A stretch of 64,000 nucleotides of DNA from Acetobacteraceae bacterium (lineage in GTDB: Bacteria > Pseudomonadota > Alphaproteobacteria > Acetobacterales > Acetobacteraceae). The translations under genes were made by a program, and so were the position numbers. The notes beneath the pieces are model-generated. The model was not told the origin of the DNA. It saw only the letters and a list, made by a program, of their open reading frames with translations, and searched no databases. The stretch lies in contig DNXO01000051.1 in the NCBI GenBank assembly GCA_003506895.1, forward strand, positions 47,016-111,015, given 5' to 3'. Of this stretch, positions 1 to 8,748 are shown one piece after another. How positions within the stretch are numbered: the first letter of the stretch is position 1; the number at the start of each line of letters is the position of its first letter.

Positions 1-298
1 GCGGCCACTGAAGCCAGCGGACGCGATCCGGGCGGTGCAGATAACGTCGCGGTTTCCGTCCGTGCATGGCGCGCCGGTGCATCTTGGGCTGCCGGCGTCG
101 ATCGGCATCGCGGACATCGGAAAGCCGGACTACGGCGATGCCGTGCCGATCGCGGCTGATGAGATTCCGGTGTTCTGGGCCTGTGGCGTGACGCCGCAAG
201 CGGTGATCGCACAGGTGAAGCCGGAGTTCTGCATCACCCACGCGCCGGGCAGCATGCTGATCACTGACCTGCGGAATACCTCGCTGTCGGTTCTGTAG
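1..298 (+). CDS. Putative hydro-lyase, DUF1445 family (3' end; 5' part outside window)
   Basis: The open frame runs in from the window edge (frame 2) and stops with TAG. The visible C-terminal ~98 residues carry the signatures VFWACGVTPQ and ITHAPGSMLITD, and an upstream ITSRFP-xx-HGAPVH stretch, all typical of the DUF1445 (YcsI-like) putative hydro-lyases. In animals this domain is fused to DUF4392 in D-glutamate cyclase, which converts D-glutamate to 5-oxo-D-proline. The next gene, 8 nt downstream on the same strand, is a DUF4392 protein, so the two probably act together. The family is recognised with confidence; the enzymatic role of this particular protein is inference. Confidence 0.85.
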   Translation, partial: RPLKPADAIRAVQITSRFPSVHGAPVHLGLPASIGIADIGKPDYGDAVPIAADEIPVFWACGVTPQAVIAQVKPEFCITHAPGSMLITDLRNTSLSVL

Positions 299-306
299 CT
301 GCTGGC

Positions 307-1263
307 GTGACTACAAATCATGGCTCCACGTCGCCAGAGGCGCTGACCGACCGTATCGAAACGGCGATCCACCAGAACGTCGGCCGAGGGATGGACGCTG
401 TCTTCCAGGCAACGGCCGGCGGCCTGTGGCGGGCAACGGCAGCGCTTGCCGCATCGTCCCGGCCGAAAATCGGCCTGATCACCGGCTTCTTCGTCCCCGG
501 TGCCGATCCGCCGGCGGCCGAGACCGACGGACCGGCCGGCGCGGCCCTTCTGGCATTGGGCTTTCGCCGATCGGGATTGCAGTGCCGCCTGGCCACCGAC
601 ACAATTTGTGCCTCCGCTTGCCGGGCGGCCATGGTTGCGGCGGGCGTGCCGGACGTGCTGATCGATACCGCCGAACCGGGCCGGTCCGTCGGCGGGATCA
701 TCGACCTCTGGCGCCAGGACGGCATCGATTGGGTGATCTCGATCGAGCGATGCGGCCCGGCCGCCGATGGTCGATCCTACAACATGCGCGGTTCGGATAT
801 TTCAGCGTATGCCGCGCCTCTGGACCGGTTGTTCACCGCCGGTCCCTGGCGCACAATCGCTATTGGTGACGGCGGCAATGAGGTCGGTATGGGCCGCGTG
901 CCTCGGTCCTTGATCGCTGGGCACGTCCCTTCGGGGGAGGCGATCGGCTGCGTGGTGCCGGCCGACTTTCTGATTACCGCCGGGGTATCGCACTGGGGCG
1001 CTTATGCGGTGCTGGCTGCGTTGGCACTCCAGCGGCCGGAATGGCGCACGGCGATGGTCGCTGGTCTGGAGCCTGCACTGGACCGCGCCGTGGTCGAAGC
1101 GATGGTGCGCGATGGTCCCGCCGTGGACGGGGTTTCGTTACGGCGGGAGGCGACCATCGACGCGCTGGGGATGGAGACTCACCAGCGGGTTTTGGCCGCC
1201 GTTCGCGAACTTATACCCGCGCCTGGAACGGCCGCCCCAGCATCGCCGGCCGGTGCAGCCTGA
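307..1263 (+). CDS. DUF4392 protein, D-glutamate cyclase C-terminal-domain-like
   Basis: A 318-residue protein starting at GTG, 8 nt after the DUF1445 gene. It has the DUF4392 hallmarks: an N-terminal GLITGFFVPGADPPAAETDG segment (about residues 57-76), an IERCGPAADGRSYNMRG segment near the middle, and a glycine-rich IGDGGNEVGMG motif around residue 190. In the mitochondrial D-glutamate cyclase of vertebrates this domain follows DUF1445 in one polypeptide; here the two are separate adjacent genes. A role in D-glutamate/5-oxoproline turnover follows from that comparison and is not shown by the sequence alone. The 3' end overlaps the convergent permease gene by 53 bp. Confidence 0.8.
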   Translation: MTTNHGSTSPEALTDRIETAIHQNVGRGMDAVFQATAGGLWRATAALAASSRPKIGLITGFFVPGADPPAAETDGPAGAALLALGFRRSGLQCRLATDTICASACRAAMVAAGVPDVLIDTAEPGRSVGGIIDLWRQDGIDWVISIERCGPAADGRSYNMRGSDISAYAAPLDRLFTAGPWRTIAIGDGGNEVGMGRVPRSLIAGHVPSGEAIGCVVPADFLITAGVSHWGAYAVLAALALQRPEWRTAMVAGLEPALDRAVVEAMVRDGPAVDGVSLRREATIDALGMETHQRVLAAVRELIPAPGTAAPASPAGAA

Positions 1264-2134
1264 TCCGCCGCGCGTCGCGGGAAATCAGCACCAGCACCAC
1301 CACCGTGCCGATATAAGGCACCGCCGACAGCAGCGCGGAAGGCACTGCGACCCCAAGCGCCTGCACATACAGGGACAGATACATCAGCGCGCCGAAGAAC
1401 CACGCCCCGATCAGTAGCCAGAATGGCCGCCAGGCGGAGAACGTCACCAGGGCGACCGCGACCCAGCCCCGGCCCGCCGTCATGTCCTGCGCCCACAGCG
1501 GCGTGTAGGCCAGCGACATATAGGCGCCCGCCAGCCCGGCCAATGCGCCGCCGAACGCAACCGCTGCATACCGGATTGGCACCACGGCGTATCCCAGTGC
1601 GTGCGCCGCGTCGTGCGAGTCACCCACCGCGCGCAGGATCAAACCCAGATGGGTGGAACGGATGCACCACGCCACCACCGCCAGGATCGCCAGAGACAGG
1701 TAAACCAGGATGTCGTGCCCGAAAATGACCGGTCCCAGCACCGGGATATCCGACAGCACCGGCAGATGGATTTTCGGCAGTGTCGGCGCCGGGATCCCGA
1801 CATATCCCGCGCCCACCAGCGCGCTGAAGCCGCGCCCAAAGATCGTCAGCGCCAGCCCCGTTGCGGTTTGGTTCGCCTGCAAGGTCAGCGAAATCACCGC
1901 GAACAGCAGAGACAGCGCGAGCCCGGCGATCATCGCCGCCAGTACGCCCAGCGAGGTGATCCCCGTTTCATTCGCCGTCGCGAACCCGGCGATGGCCCCC
2001 GCCAGCATCATGCCCTCGACGCCGAGGTTCAGGACGCCGACCTTCTCCACCACCAGTTCCCCTGTCGCCGCCAGCAGCAGCGGCGTGGCGGCGGCGATGG
2101 TGCTGACGAGGAACGCAACCAGCAGAGCGGTCAT
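1211..2134 (-). CDS. ABC transporter permease, BMP/nucleoside type (NupQ/YufQ-like)
   Basis: A 307-residue inner-membrane protein of many hydrophobic segments. The motif VEKVGVLNLGVEGMMLAGA near residues 28-46 is the hallmark of permeases that work with BMP-family (PnrA/Med) lipoproteins in purine nucleoside import. The longest frame reaches 2164, but ATG at 2134 forms an ATGA overlap with the stop of the upstream permease gene and is preferred. It is the last gene of the importer operon (solute-binding protein, ATPase, permease, permease), so it should form a permease heterodimer with the 2131-3213 product. Its 3' end overlaps the convergent DUF4392 gene. Confidence 0.88.
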   Translation of the reverse strand: MTALLVAFLVSTIAAATPLLLAATGELVVEKVGVLNLGVEGMMLAGAIAGFATANETGITSLGVLAAMIAGLALSLLFAVISLTLQANQTATGLALTIFGRGFSALVGAGYVGIPAPTLPKIHLPVLSDIPVLGPVIFGHDILVYLSLAILAVVAWCIRSTHLGLILRAVGDSHDAAHALGYAVVPIRYAAVAFGGALAGLAGAYMSLAYTPLWAQDMTAGRGWVAVALVTFSAWRPFWLLIGAWFFGALMYLSLYVQALGVAVPSALLSAVPYIGTVVVLVLISRDARRIRLHRPAMLGRPFQARV

Positions 2135-3213
2135 CGGGCGGCCTTTGCGTGAGAGGGCACCCACCGGAACCGGTTCAGCAACAGGATGTCGCAGCCCAGC
2201 AGGTAGAACAGCAGGATGCCCTGGAAAATCCCGGTGACGGCGTTCGGCAGCCCCAGGTTGATCTGCGCCGCATCGCCGCCCAGGTAAGTCAGCGCCAGCA
2301 GCAGCCCCGCGGGGATAACGCCCAACGGATTCAGCCGGCCCAGGAACGCAACGATGATCGCGGTGAACCCATAGCCCGGCGACAAAGTCGTCGTTAACTG
2401 ACCCAGCGTGCCGGTCACTTCAAGCAGCCCGGCCAGACCGGCCAGACCGCCGCTGATCAGCATCGCGATCCAGACCAGCCGGTTTTCGCGGAACCCGGCG
2501 AATCTGGCGGCGCGCGTCGCCTGCCCAAGGACGCGGAACTGAAAGCCCAGCAACGATTTTTCCAGCATGAACCACAGGCCGATCGCGATCAGCGGCGCCA
2601 GCAGGATGCCGATATGGACGTTGGTATCCTCGATCAGCCTCGGCGCCAGCGCATCGTCGGAGAACAGCGCCGTCTGTGGGAAGCCGAACCCCTGCGGGTC
2701 CCGCCACGGGCCGGTGACGAGATACACCAGTAGATACTGGGTGATATACGCGAACATCAGGCTGGTCAGGATCTCGTTGGCGTTGAACCGGATACGCAAC
2801 CAGGCCACCAACCCGCCGTTCAACATGCCTCCCAGGATGCCCGCCACCACCATGGCCGGAAAAATCACGTAAGAGGGGGCGTCGGGAAATGCCAGAGCGA
2901 GCCCGCCGCCGCAAATGGCCCCCAGCGTGAACTGCCCATCGGTGCCGATGTTCCAGACATTGGCGCGATATGCCAACGACAGTCCGACGCCCATCATGAT
3001 CAGCGGGGCCGCCTTGACCGCCAGCGCCTCGAACCCATCCTGTTGCAGCAGTGGTGCAATCAGGAATGTATAGACGGTCAGCCCGGCCGGTCGGCCCATG
3101 GCCATGAAGATCAGGCCGGACGTCGCCCCGGTCAGCAGCAGGGCCAGCACCGGCGAGGCATAGCGCCAGAACCTCGATTCGTAGCCGCGGGATTCGATCT
3201 TAAGCATGGGCAT
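2131..3213 (-). CDS. ABC transporter permease, BMP/nucleoside type (NupP/YufP-like)
   Basis: A 360-residue polytopic membrane protein with a characteristic NIGTDGQFTLGAI motif (compare NIGAEGQ in related permeases) near residues 89-101. Length and motif match the larger permease of BMP-family nucleoside importers. The start could be either of two closely spaced ATGs (3213 or 3207). The gene lies 149 nt downstream of the ATPase gene, and that gap holds two inverted copies of the 33-bp REP-like repeat. Its stop overlaps the next permease start (ATGA). Confidence 0.88.
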   Translation of the reverse strand: MPMLKIESRGYESRFWRYASPVLALLLTGATSGLIFMAMGRPAGLTVYTFLIAPLLQQDGFEALAVKAAPLIMMGVGLSLAYRANVWNIGTDGQFTLGAICGGGLALAFPDAPSYVIFPAMVVAGILGGMLNGGLVAWLRIRFNANEILTSLMFAYITQYLLVYLVTGPWRDPQGFGFPQTALFSDDALAPRLIEDTNVHIGILLAPLIAIGLWFMLEKSLLGFQFRVLGQATRAARFAGFRENRLVWIAMLISGGLAGLAGLLEVTGTLGQLTTTLSPGYGFTAIIVAFLGRLNPLGVIPAGLLLALTYLGGDAAQINLGLPNAVTGIFQGILLFYLLGCDILLLNRFRWVPSHAKAAR

Positions 3214-3220
3214 CAGCCTC

Positions 3221-3253
3221 CGTCATGGCGGGCGTAGGCCGGCCACCCACGCC
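3221..3253 (+). repeat. 33-bp palindromic REP-like repeat, copy 1
   Basis: The unit begins CGTCATGGCGGGCG and ends CCACGCC, with an internal inverted repeat (GGCGGGC ... GGCCGGCC). It lies in the ATPase-permease intergenic gap and faces copy 2 (3276-3308) in inverted orientation, so the pair could fold into one long hairpin between two operon genes. Confidence 0.7.
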
Positions 3254-3275
3254 CTGCGGGGCGCGCTCCGAGAAC

Positions 3276-3308
3276 GGCGTGGATGGTGGGCCTTCGCCCA
3301 CCATGACG
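3276..3308 (-). repeat. 33-bp palindromic REP-like repeat, copy 2 (inverted relative to copy 1)
   Basis: The reverse complement reads CGTCATGGTGGGCGAAGG, then CCCACCATCCACGCC, matching copy 1 at about 28 of 33 positions by eye. The internal arms are GGTGGGC and GCCCACC. The head-to-head arrangement with copy 1 resembles the paired REP organisation called BIMEs in enterobacteria. Whether it affects processing of the importer mRNA is unknown. Confidence 0.72.
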
Positions 3309-3362
3309 TTGAAGCGCACTACGCCGATGAGGCGGTTCGCCGAACCTCCAGTCCGCCAAACA

Positions 3363-4916
3363 CTAAGCAATTTCCATCTCCCCGGTTGCCGCCGGGGCCG
3401 AACCGCCGCCCATCAACCGCCCGATCGACTCCACCGTGGCGTCCCGGGTCAGCACCGGTTCGGACACGCGTCCGCCGGCGATCACCGATATCCGGTCCGC
3501 CAGAACAAAAATCTCGTCCAGGTCCTGCGAGATGATCATCACGGCGGCCCCGCCCTCGGCCAGCGCCATGATGGCTTCATGGATCGCCAGCGCCGCCCCG
3601 GCATCGACACCCCAGGTCGGCTGGTTGATCACCAGCACCGCGGGTTCCTGCAAAACCTCCCGCCCGACGAGGAACTTCTGCAAGTTCCCGCCCGACAACG
3701 ACCGCGCCTGCGCCTTCGGTCCGGTGGTGCGAACGTCGAAAACCTTGATGATATTCTCCGCGAAGGCCGAGGTCTTTTTCGTGTCGATGACGCCGAAACG
3801 AACCAGGGCACGCCGCGTGAAGCCGGACAGGAAGGCGTTTTCCGCCAGCGTCATGGTCGTCACCGCGCCGTGGCCGTTGCGTTCTTCCGGCACGAAGCAA
3901 CCGTGGATGCGCCGCCGCTCATGCGGTCCCATGTGCCCGGCGGCGATCCCGTCGATCATGACGCTCTCCGGCTTGCCCGCCAGGATTTCCCCGGATAACG
4001 CGTCCATCAGCTCGCTCTGCCCGTTGCCGGCGATGCCCGCGATCCCCAGGATCTCGCCGCCCTTCAACGACAACGAGATATCCTTCAGGTCGGTCCCGAA
4101 GTGGTTGGGTGAGCGGATCGTCAGCTTGTCCAGCACCAGCCGGGGCGGTGCCGAACTCGGCGCGAGCGGCCGGGGAGTCGGCGCATGCAGATCCATGTTG
4201 ATCATGATCTCCGCCAGTTCCTTGACGGTCTTCTCCGCCGGGATCACCCGAGCGACGTTCTTGCCAAGGCGCATGATCGTGGCGGCGGAGCAAAGTGCGC
4301 GCACTTCCTCCAGCTTGTGGCTGATATACAGGATCGAGCAGCCCTCGGCCGCCAGACGTCGGAGTGTCACGAACAGCTTCCGCACCTCGGACGGCGTGAG
4401 CACCGAGGTTGGTTCATCCATGATCAGTAGCTTGGGGTTTTGCAGCAGGCAACGCACGATCTCGATCCGCTGCCGTTCGCCCACCGAAAGATCGTGCACG
4501 ACGCGGTCGGGATCCAGCGGCAGCCCATATTCGTTGGAAATTCGAACGATCCGTTCGCGCAGCCCAACGCGCTCCTTCGCCGAACCCAGGCCGAGCGCGA
4601 TGTTCTCCTGAACCGTGAGTGCTTCGAACAGCGAGAAGTGCTGAAACACCATGCCGATACCCAGCCGCTGGGCATGGCCTGGGTTCTGGATGGTGACCTT
4701 CTGGCCGTCCCAGACGATCTCGCCCTCATCCGGCTTCACCACGCCGTAGATGATTTTGACCAGCGTGCTTTTGCCGGCGCCGTTTTCGCCTAGCAACGCA
4801 TGGATCTGGTTGCGCTCGACCGTGAGCGACACATGGTCATTCGCGAGGCAGCCAGGATACTGCTTGGTCATTCCGGTCATCGTCAGCAATGGACCGGACG
4901 GGACAGCATCGTTCAT
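3363..4916 (-). CDS. ABC transporter ATP-binding protein with two nucleotide-binding domains (NupO/YufO-like)
   Basis: A 517-residue protein of two fused ATPase domains. The first has Walker A GENGAGKST (about residues 43-51), the signature LSVGERQRIEIV and Walker B LLIMDEPT. The second starts near residue 265 with a degenerate Walker A (GIAGNGQSE), the signature LSGGNLQKFL and LVINQPTWGVD. This double, partly degenerate layout is normal for sugar/nucleoside importers of the RbsA/YufO type. It should energise the two permeases encoded downstream and pair with the BMP-family binding protein encoded upstream. Confidence 0.9.
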   Translation of the reverse strand: MNDAVPSGPLLTMTGMTKQYPGCLANDHVSLTVERNQIHALLGENGAGKSTLVKIIYGVVKPDEGEIVWDGQKVTIQNPGHAQRLGIGMVFQHFSLFEALTVQENIALGLGSAKERVGLRERIVRISNEYGLPLDPDRVVHDLSVGERQRIEIVRCLLQNPKLLIMDEPTSVLTPSEVRKLFVTLRRLAAEGCSILYISHKLEEVRALCSAATIMRLGKNVARVIPAEKTVKELAEIMINMDLHAPTPRPLAPSSAPPRLVLDKLTIRSPNHFGTDLKDISLSLKGGEILGIAGIAGNGQSELMDALSGEILAGKPESVMIDGIAAGHMGPHERRRIHGCFVPEERNGHGAVTTMTLAENAFLSGFTRRALVRFGVIDTKKTSAFAENIIKVFDVRTTGPKAQARSLSGGNLQKFLVGREVLQEPAVLVINQPTWGVDAGAALAIHEAIMALAEGGAAVMIISQDLDEIFVLADRISVIAGGRVSEPVLTRDATVESIGRLMGGGSAPAATGEMEIA

Positions 4917-5045
4917 GGCAACGCTCGCGGCTATGGATTACGGTCGTAACGACTGGGACGCGGACACTGCCCGCGCCCCAATCATTCGCCTGATTGTCAG
5001 AGCATGAGTCACGTCTCTGGTGATGCCACCTCCGACGATCACGTT

Positions 5046-6128
5046 CTAGGTCAGCTTGCCGTCCACGCCCTGGACCAGCCACTGCATGCCGGACAGCGCG
5101 CCGTCGTCCATCGTGGTGCCGGCCGGAACCTTGACCGCGCCGCTCTGGTCCTTGATCGGGCCGACGAACACCATGTTCTTGCCGGACTTGATGTCGGCCT
5201 CGGTCGCCGCCGCCAGCGCCGCGACGTCCGCCGGCATGTTGGTGAACGGCGACATGGCCAGCATCCCGCTGTCGAACCCGCCCCAGGTGTCGGTGCTCTT
5301 CCAGGTGCCCGCCATCACGTCGCCGATGCGCTTGATGTAGTACGGACCCCACATGTCGGTGCTGGCGCTGAGCTGCGTGTCCGCCGCGAACTTCGACATG
5401 TCGGTGGACTGGCCGAACGCCTTGACCCCGCGGCTGGCGGCGGCCTGCAATGGTGCGGGGGAGTCGGTGTGCTGGGTGATGATATCGCAGCCCTGGTCGA
5501 TCAGCGCCTTGGCCGCATCGCCTTCCTTCGGCGGATCGTACCAGGAGTTGATCAGCACGATCTTCATCCGGGCCTTCGGATTGACCGACTGCATGCCAAG
5601 CATGAAGGCGTTGATGCCCTGCACGACCTCGGGGACGGGAACCGAACCGACATAGCCGGCCAGACCGGCCTTGCTCATCTTGCCGGCGATCACGCCCTGC
5701 ACGTAGCGCGCCTGATAGAAGCGGATGTTGTAGTCGGACACGTTCGCCGCGCGCTTGTAGCCCGTGGCATGCTCATAAAACACGTTCGGGTGCTTCTTGG
5801 CCGAATTCAGCACATAGTTCATGTAGCCGAACGAGGTGGCGAAGATCAGCTTGTTGCCCTGATTGGCTAGGTCGTTCAGCACCTTCTCGGAGTCCGGACC
5901 CTCGGCCACGTTCTCGACATAGGTGGTTTTGATCTTGTCGCCGAAATGTTCGACGGCGGCTTTGCGGGCAATGTCGTGCTGGTAGGTCCAGCCGAAATCC
6001 CCGACGGGGCCGAGGTAGATAAAGCCGACCTTCAGTGGGTCGGCCGCCTTCGCCGACCCTATCAGGTTCGGCAGCGTGGTTGCCGCCGCACTGGCGCCGA
6101 TCAGTCGGGTGAATTGACGTCTTAGCAT
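5046..6128 (-). CDS. BMP-family ABC transporter substrate-binding protein
   Basis: A 360-residue exported protein. The N-terminus MLRRQFTRLIGASAAA looks like a twin-arginine/Sec-type signal ending near SAKAADPLKVGF. The mature part has the BMP-family opening FIYLGPVGDFGWTYQHD and a later ITQHTDSPAPLQAA segment. The longest frame begins at 6164, but ATG 6128 is preceded by GGAG at good spacing and begins the signal peptide directly. BMP/PnrA-family proteins bind purine nucleosides or related ligands. With the neighbouring deaminase, amidase and RutA, a nucleoside or nucleobase ligand is the likely cargo here. Confidence 0.88.
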   Translation of the reverse strand: MLRRQFTRLIGASAAATTLPNLIGSAKAADPLKVGFIYLGPVGDFGWTYQHDIARKAAVEHFGDKIKTTYVENVAEGPDSEKVLNDLANQGNKLIFATSFGYMNYVLNSAKKHPNVFYEHATGYKRAANVSDYNIRFYQARYVQGVIAGKMSKAGLAGYVGSVPVPEVVQGINAFMLGMQSVNPKARMKIVLINSWYDPPKEGDAAKALIDQGCDIITQHTDSPAPLQAAASRGVKAFGQSTDMSKFAADTQLSASTDMWGPYYIKRIGDVMAGTWKSTDTWGGFDSGMLAMSPFTNMPADVAALAAATEADIKSGKNMVFVGPIKDQSGAVKVPAGTTMDDGALSGMQWLVQGVDGKLT

Positions 6129-6262
6129 GCTGAACTCCGTGGACCTGGAATCGGACTGTGACAAAGCTGAATGCTCACCCGGCCGGCCAGCAGCCGCGTT
6201 TCCCCTCTCTCACGAACCCGTGATATTTTGATATGCAAAAGGTGCGCCAAACAAGGGCCGGT

Positions 6263-6730
6263 TCACCAAAAGCCTTCATGCACGGCCAGGCACTCGTCTT
6301 CCAGTAACGGACCAACGACCTCTATCTTGCGTTGTCCGGCGCCCAGCACGATGCGGCACGGCAAATCCATGGTCAGGTTATCGGGGTGCGGTCCGATCAG
6401 GTCCTTCATGGCCCGTTCCGACAAGCCGAATACGACCCGGCCAACCCCCGCCCAATAGGCGGACCCGGCGCACATCGCGCAGGGCTCCGCGCTGGTGACC
6501 ATCGCGCACCCGGCCAGGAATTCAGCGGAATAAGCCAGGCTGGCTCGGGTCATCAGCACGCGCTCCGCATGGCCGGTGCGGTCGCCGGTATCGCCATGGG
6601 TGTTGCCCTGTTCCATCAGGATCGTTCCGTCCGGTCCAACCAGGATCGCCCCAAACGGATGGTTGCCAGCCGCCCGAGACTCCCGGGCGATCTCGTTCGT
6701 TCGGCGGACGTAGTCTTCGTCATTTTTCAT
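6263..6730 (-). CDS. Nucleoside/nucleobase deaminase (CDA superfamily, zinc-dependent)
   Basis: A 155-residue protein with the complete zinc site of cytidine/deoxycytidylate deaminase-fold enzymes: HAE at residues 54-56 (His ligand, catalytic Glu) and PCAMC at 83-87 (two Cys ligands), within EPCAMCAGSAYWAGVGRVVFG. Length and motifs fit guanine deaminase or TadA-like nucleobase deaminases. In a locus with RutA and a BMP importer, a free base such as cytosine or guanine is a reasonable substrate, but the sequence alone does not settle which. It sits in the same strand block, 134 nt upstream of the binding-protein gene. Confidence 0.85.
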   Translation of the reverse strand: MKNDEDYVRRTNEIARESRAAGNHPFGAILVGPDGTILMEQGNTHGDTGDRTGHAERVLMTRASLAYSAEFLAGCAMVTSAEPCAMCAGSAYWAGVGRVVFGLSERAMKDLIGPHPDNLTMDLPCRIVLGAGQRKIEVVGPLLEDECLAVHEGFW

Positions 6731-6848
6731 GGGTCGCTCCGCCCGGTGGGCTAAAAGAATGCACAGACGATGAAATCATAAGCATCACCCGGCCGAAAGG
6801 GCAGGGCTCAGGTGCCAGCGCGGTGAGTCCCTGTTCGCGGATCACGCG

Positions 6849-7484
6849 CTAGTTTCGGTCGTTGCGGATGCGCCAGTCCTCGATCGCGGCGATGGCATCC
6901 GCGCTGTCGATTACATCGGCATAGCGGCGTTCGACATCCTTCAGGTTCTGGTCGTGCGCCACCTGGTCATGATCGCCGACGCAATCCCTGGCGACCATCA
7001 CCCGAAATCCCAACGAAAACGCATCGATCACGCTCGCTCGGACACAACCCGACGTAATGCAACCCGTAACGATGACGGTATCAACACGCTCCCGCGTCAG
7101 GATCGCCGCCGCCGAGGTGCCGAAGAAGATCGACGGCGCCGACTTCATCAGCACCACGTCGGGGGCTGCGGCGGCGATGCGGGGATCGAGTTCGACCTGC
7201 TGTGTCCCCGCCAGCAGATCCAGCACTGGAGGCACTTTCCAATGCGGTGCGGCGCGCGGACTGTCATAGCCGTTCACGCAGGCAATCACCGGCAGCCCGG
7301 CGCGCTTTGCCGCCTGGATCAACGGAACGGTATGGTTTACCGCCGCATCGACCATCGGCGCGCCGCCCATCGGGAAGGCGGGGTCGATAAAGCCACGCTG
7401 GAAATCCACCACAATCACCGCCGGCTTCGCGCCAAAGCCCTGGACGTTGGCGCCATAGCCGCGCTTTGCGTAGATATCGGACAT
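6849..7484 (-). CDS. Isochorismatase-fold amidohydrolase (N-carbamoylsarcosine amidase-like), RutA neighbour
   Basis: A 211-residue cysteine hydrolase with the family triad in view: Asp27 (VVDFQRGF), Lys114 (LMKSAPSIFFGT) and Cys147 (TSGCVRASVIDA). The start RGYGANVQGFG resembles N-carbamoylsarcosine amidase and maleamate amidohydrolase more than canonical RutB. Its start is 3 nt after the rutA stop, so the two are almost certainly co-transcribed. By position it is the candidate to hydrolyse the ureidoacrylate-type product of RutA, the step RutB performs in E. coli. That assignment is inference. Confidence 0.85.
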   Translation of the reverse strand: MSDIYAKRGYGANVQGFGAKPAVIVVDFQRGFIDPAFPMGGAPMVDAAVNHTVPLIQAAKRAGLPVIACVNGYDSPRAAPHWKVPPVLDLLAGTQQVELDPRIAAAAPDVVLMKSAPSIFFGTSAAAILTRERVDTVIVTGCITSGCVRASVIDAFSLGFRVMVARDCVGDHDQVAHDQNLKDVERRYADVIDSADAIAAIEDWRIRNDRN

Positions 7485-7487
7485 CGT

Positions 7488-8567
7488 CTAAGCCTCCGTC
7501 ATCACATGCTGGCGGCATTTCATCAGCGGTTGAATGCGGGTGCCATAGGCATCCATCCCCGCCAGGAAATCGTCGAAGGTCAGCATGATCCCTTTCACAC
7601 CGGGCATCGATGCAACCTCATCCAACATCGCCGCGACCTTGGTATAGGACCCGACCAGCGTGCCCATGCTGAAATTGATTGGCGAGGGCGACCGCAGGAA
7701 CGCGGCAGCCATCGATGTATCGGACGGAGCGGTATCCTCCGCGGCCTTCCCGAGCATATGGGCCAATGCGTCCTGGTCGGCGCCGGCGTTGTAGGCATCC
7801 CATTTCGCCATTGCCGCCGCATCCGTCTCGTCGGCGATGATCATGTACAGCATGTAACTGCCGACATCGCGTCCGGCCTTGGCGGCATGCGCCAACATGC
7901 GCGCCGGGACGCTGGCGGCCTTGGTGGGTTCGTTCACGCCTTCGCCCAGGGCGAAGTTAAAGTCGCAATATTGGGCCGCGAATTCCATGCCCCGGTCACT
8001 CTGGCCCGCGGCCACGAGTTTCATCGGGCTGACCGGTGGCGGGCTGAGCCGGCAATCGTCCATCTGGAAGAATTCGCCCTTGAAGTCGCAACGGCCGGTT
8101 TCCCACAGTGCCTTCATAACCGTGACGTATTCCGTGCTGTAGTCGTAGCGGTTGGCGAAATAGTCGTCGCCCGGCCACAGCCCCATCTGGCTGTATTCGA
8201 TCTTGTGCCAGCCAGAGACGATGTTGACCCCGAATCGGCCGCCTGAAATATCGGAGATCGTCGATGCCATCCGGGCAACGATCGCGGGCGGGATCGTCAG
8301 CACCGCCGTCGATGCATACAGCTTGATCCGCGTGGTGACCGCGGCGAGGCCAGCCATCAGGGTGAAGCTTTCCAGCCCGTGGTCCCAGAACTCGGTCTTG
8401 CCGCCGAATCCATGCAGCTTGATCATCGACAGCGCGAATTCCAGGCCATATGCCTCCGCTTTCAGCACCACCTGCCTGTTCAGTTCAAAACTGGGCATGT
8501 ACTGCGGTGACGCGGCCGAGATAATCCAACCATTGTTGTTGATGGGGATGAAAACACCGATATCCAT
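7488..8567 (-). CDS. rutA: Pyrimidine monooxygenase RutA
   Basis: A 359-residue flavin-dependent monooxygenase of the luciferase-like family. It matches RutA from end to end, including GVFIPINNNGW at the N-terminus, FALSMIKLHGFGGKTEFWDH, ISGGRFGVNIVSGWH, WPGDDYFANRYDY and MGTLVGSY near the C-terminus. RutA opens the uracil/thymine ring using reduced flavin and oxygen. It is the first gene of a minus-strand run with an amidase, a deaminase and an ABC importer. No rutC, rutD or flavin reductase rutF is present nearby, so those functions must be met elsewhere or by different enzymes. Confidence 0.93.
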   Translation of the reverse strand: MDIGVFIPINNNGWIISAASPQYMPSFELNRQVVLKAEAYGLEFALSMIKLHGFGGKTEFWDHGLESFTLMAGLAAVTTRIKLYASTAVLTIPPAIVARMASTISDISGGRFGVNIVSGWHKIEYSQMGLWPGDDYFANRYDYSTEYVTVMKALWETGRCDFKGEFFQMDDCRLSPPPVSPMKLVAAGQSDRGMEFAAQYCDFNFALGEGVNEPTKAASVPARMLAHAAKAGRDVGSYMLYMIIADETDAAAMAKWDAYNAGADQDALAHMLGKAAEDTAPSDTSMAAAFLRSPSPINFSMGTLVGSYTKVAAMLDEVASMPGVKGIMLTFDDFLAGMDAYGTRIQPLMKCRQHVMTEA

Positions 8568-8748
8568 TGGCTCGGCCTCGTTTGAAAGCGTGATCCCATC
8601 ACAGCAAGCCGCGTGCCAGCTTCCGTGGCGTCGCCCATACGTTTGTCATGCGACACGGTCTCGCCGGCCGTCCCCCGCTTGCGTCGATTTCACGACTGCG
8701 GTGAAGATTGGGTAATCGCCCCACGGGCGGAGGATTGGGAGGGCCGGC

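Noticed and set aside
4917..5045. Possible small gene between the ATPase and binding-protein genes
   Set aside because: No frame has a start with a ribosome site and a plausible product. It is treated as operon spacer.
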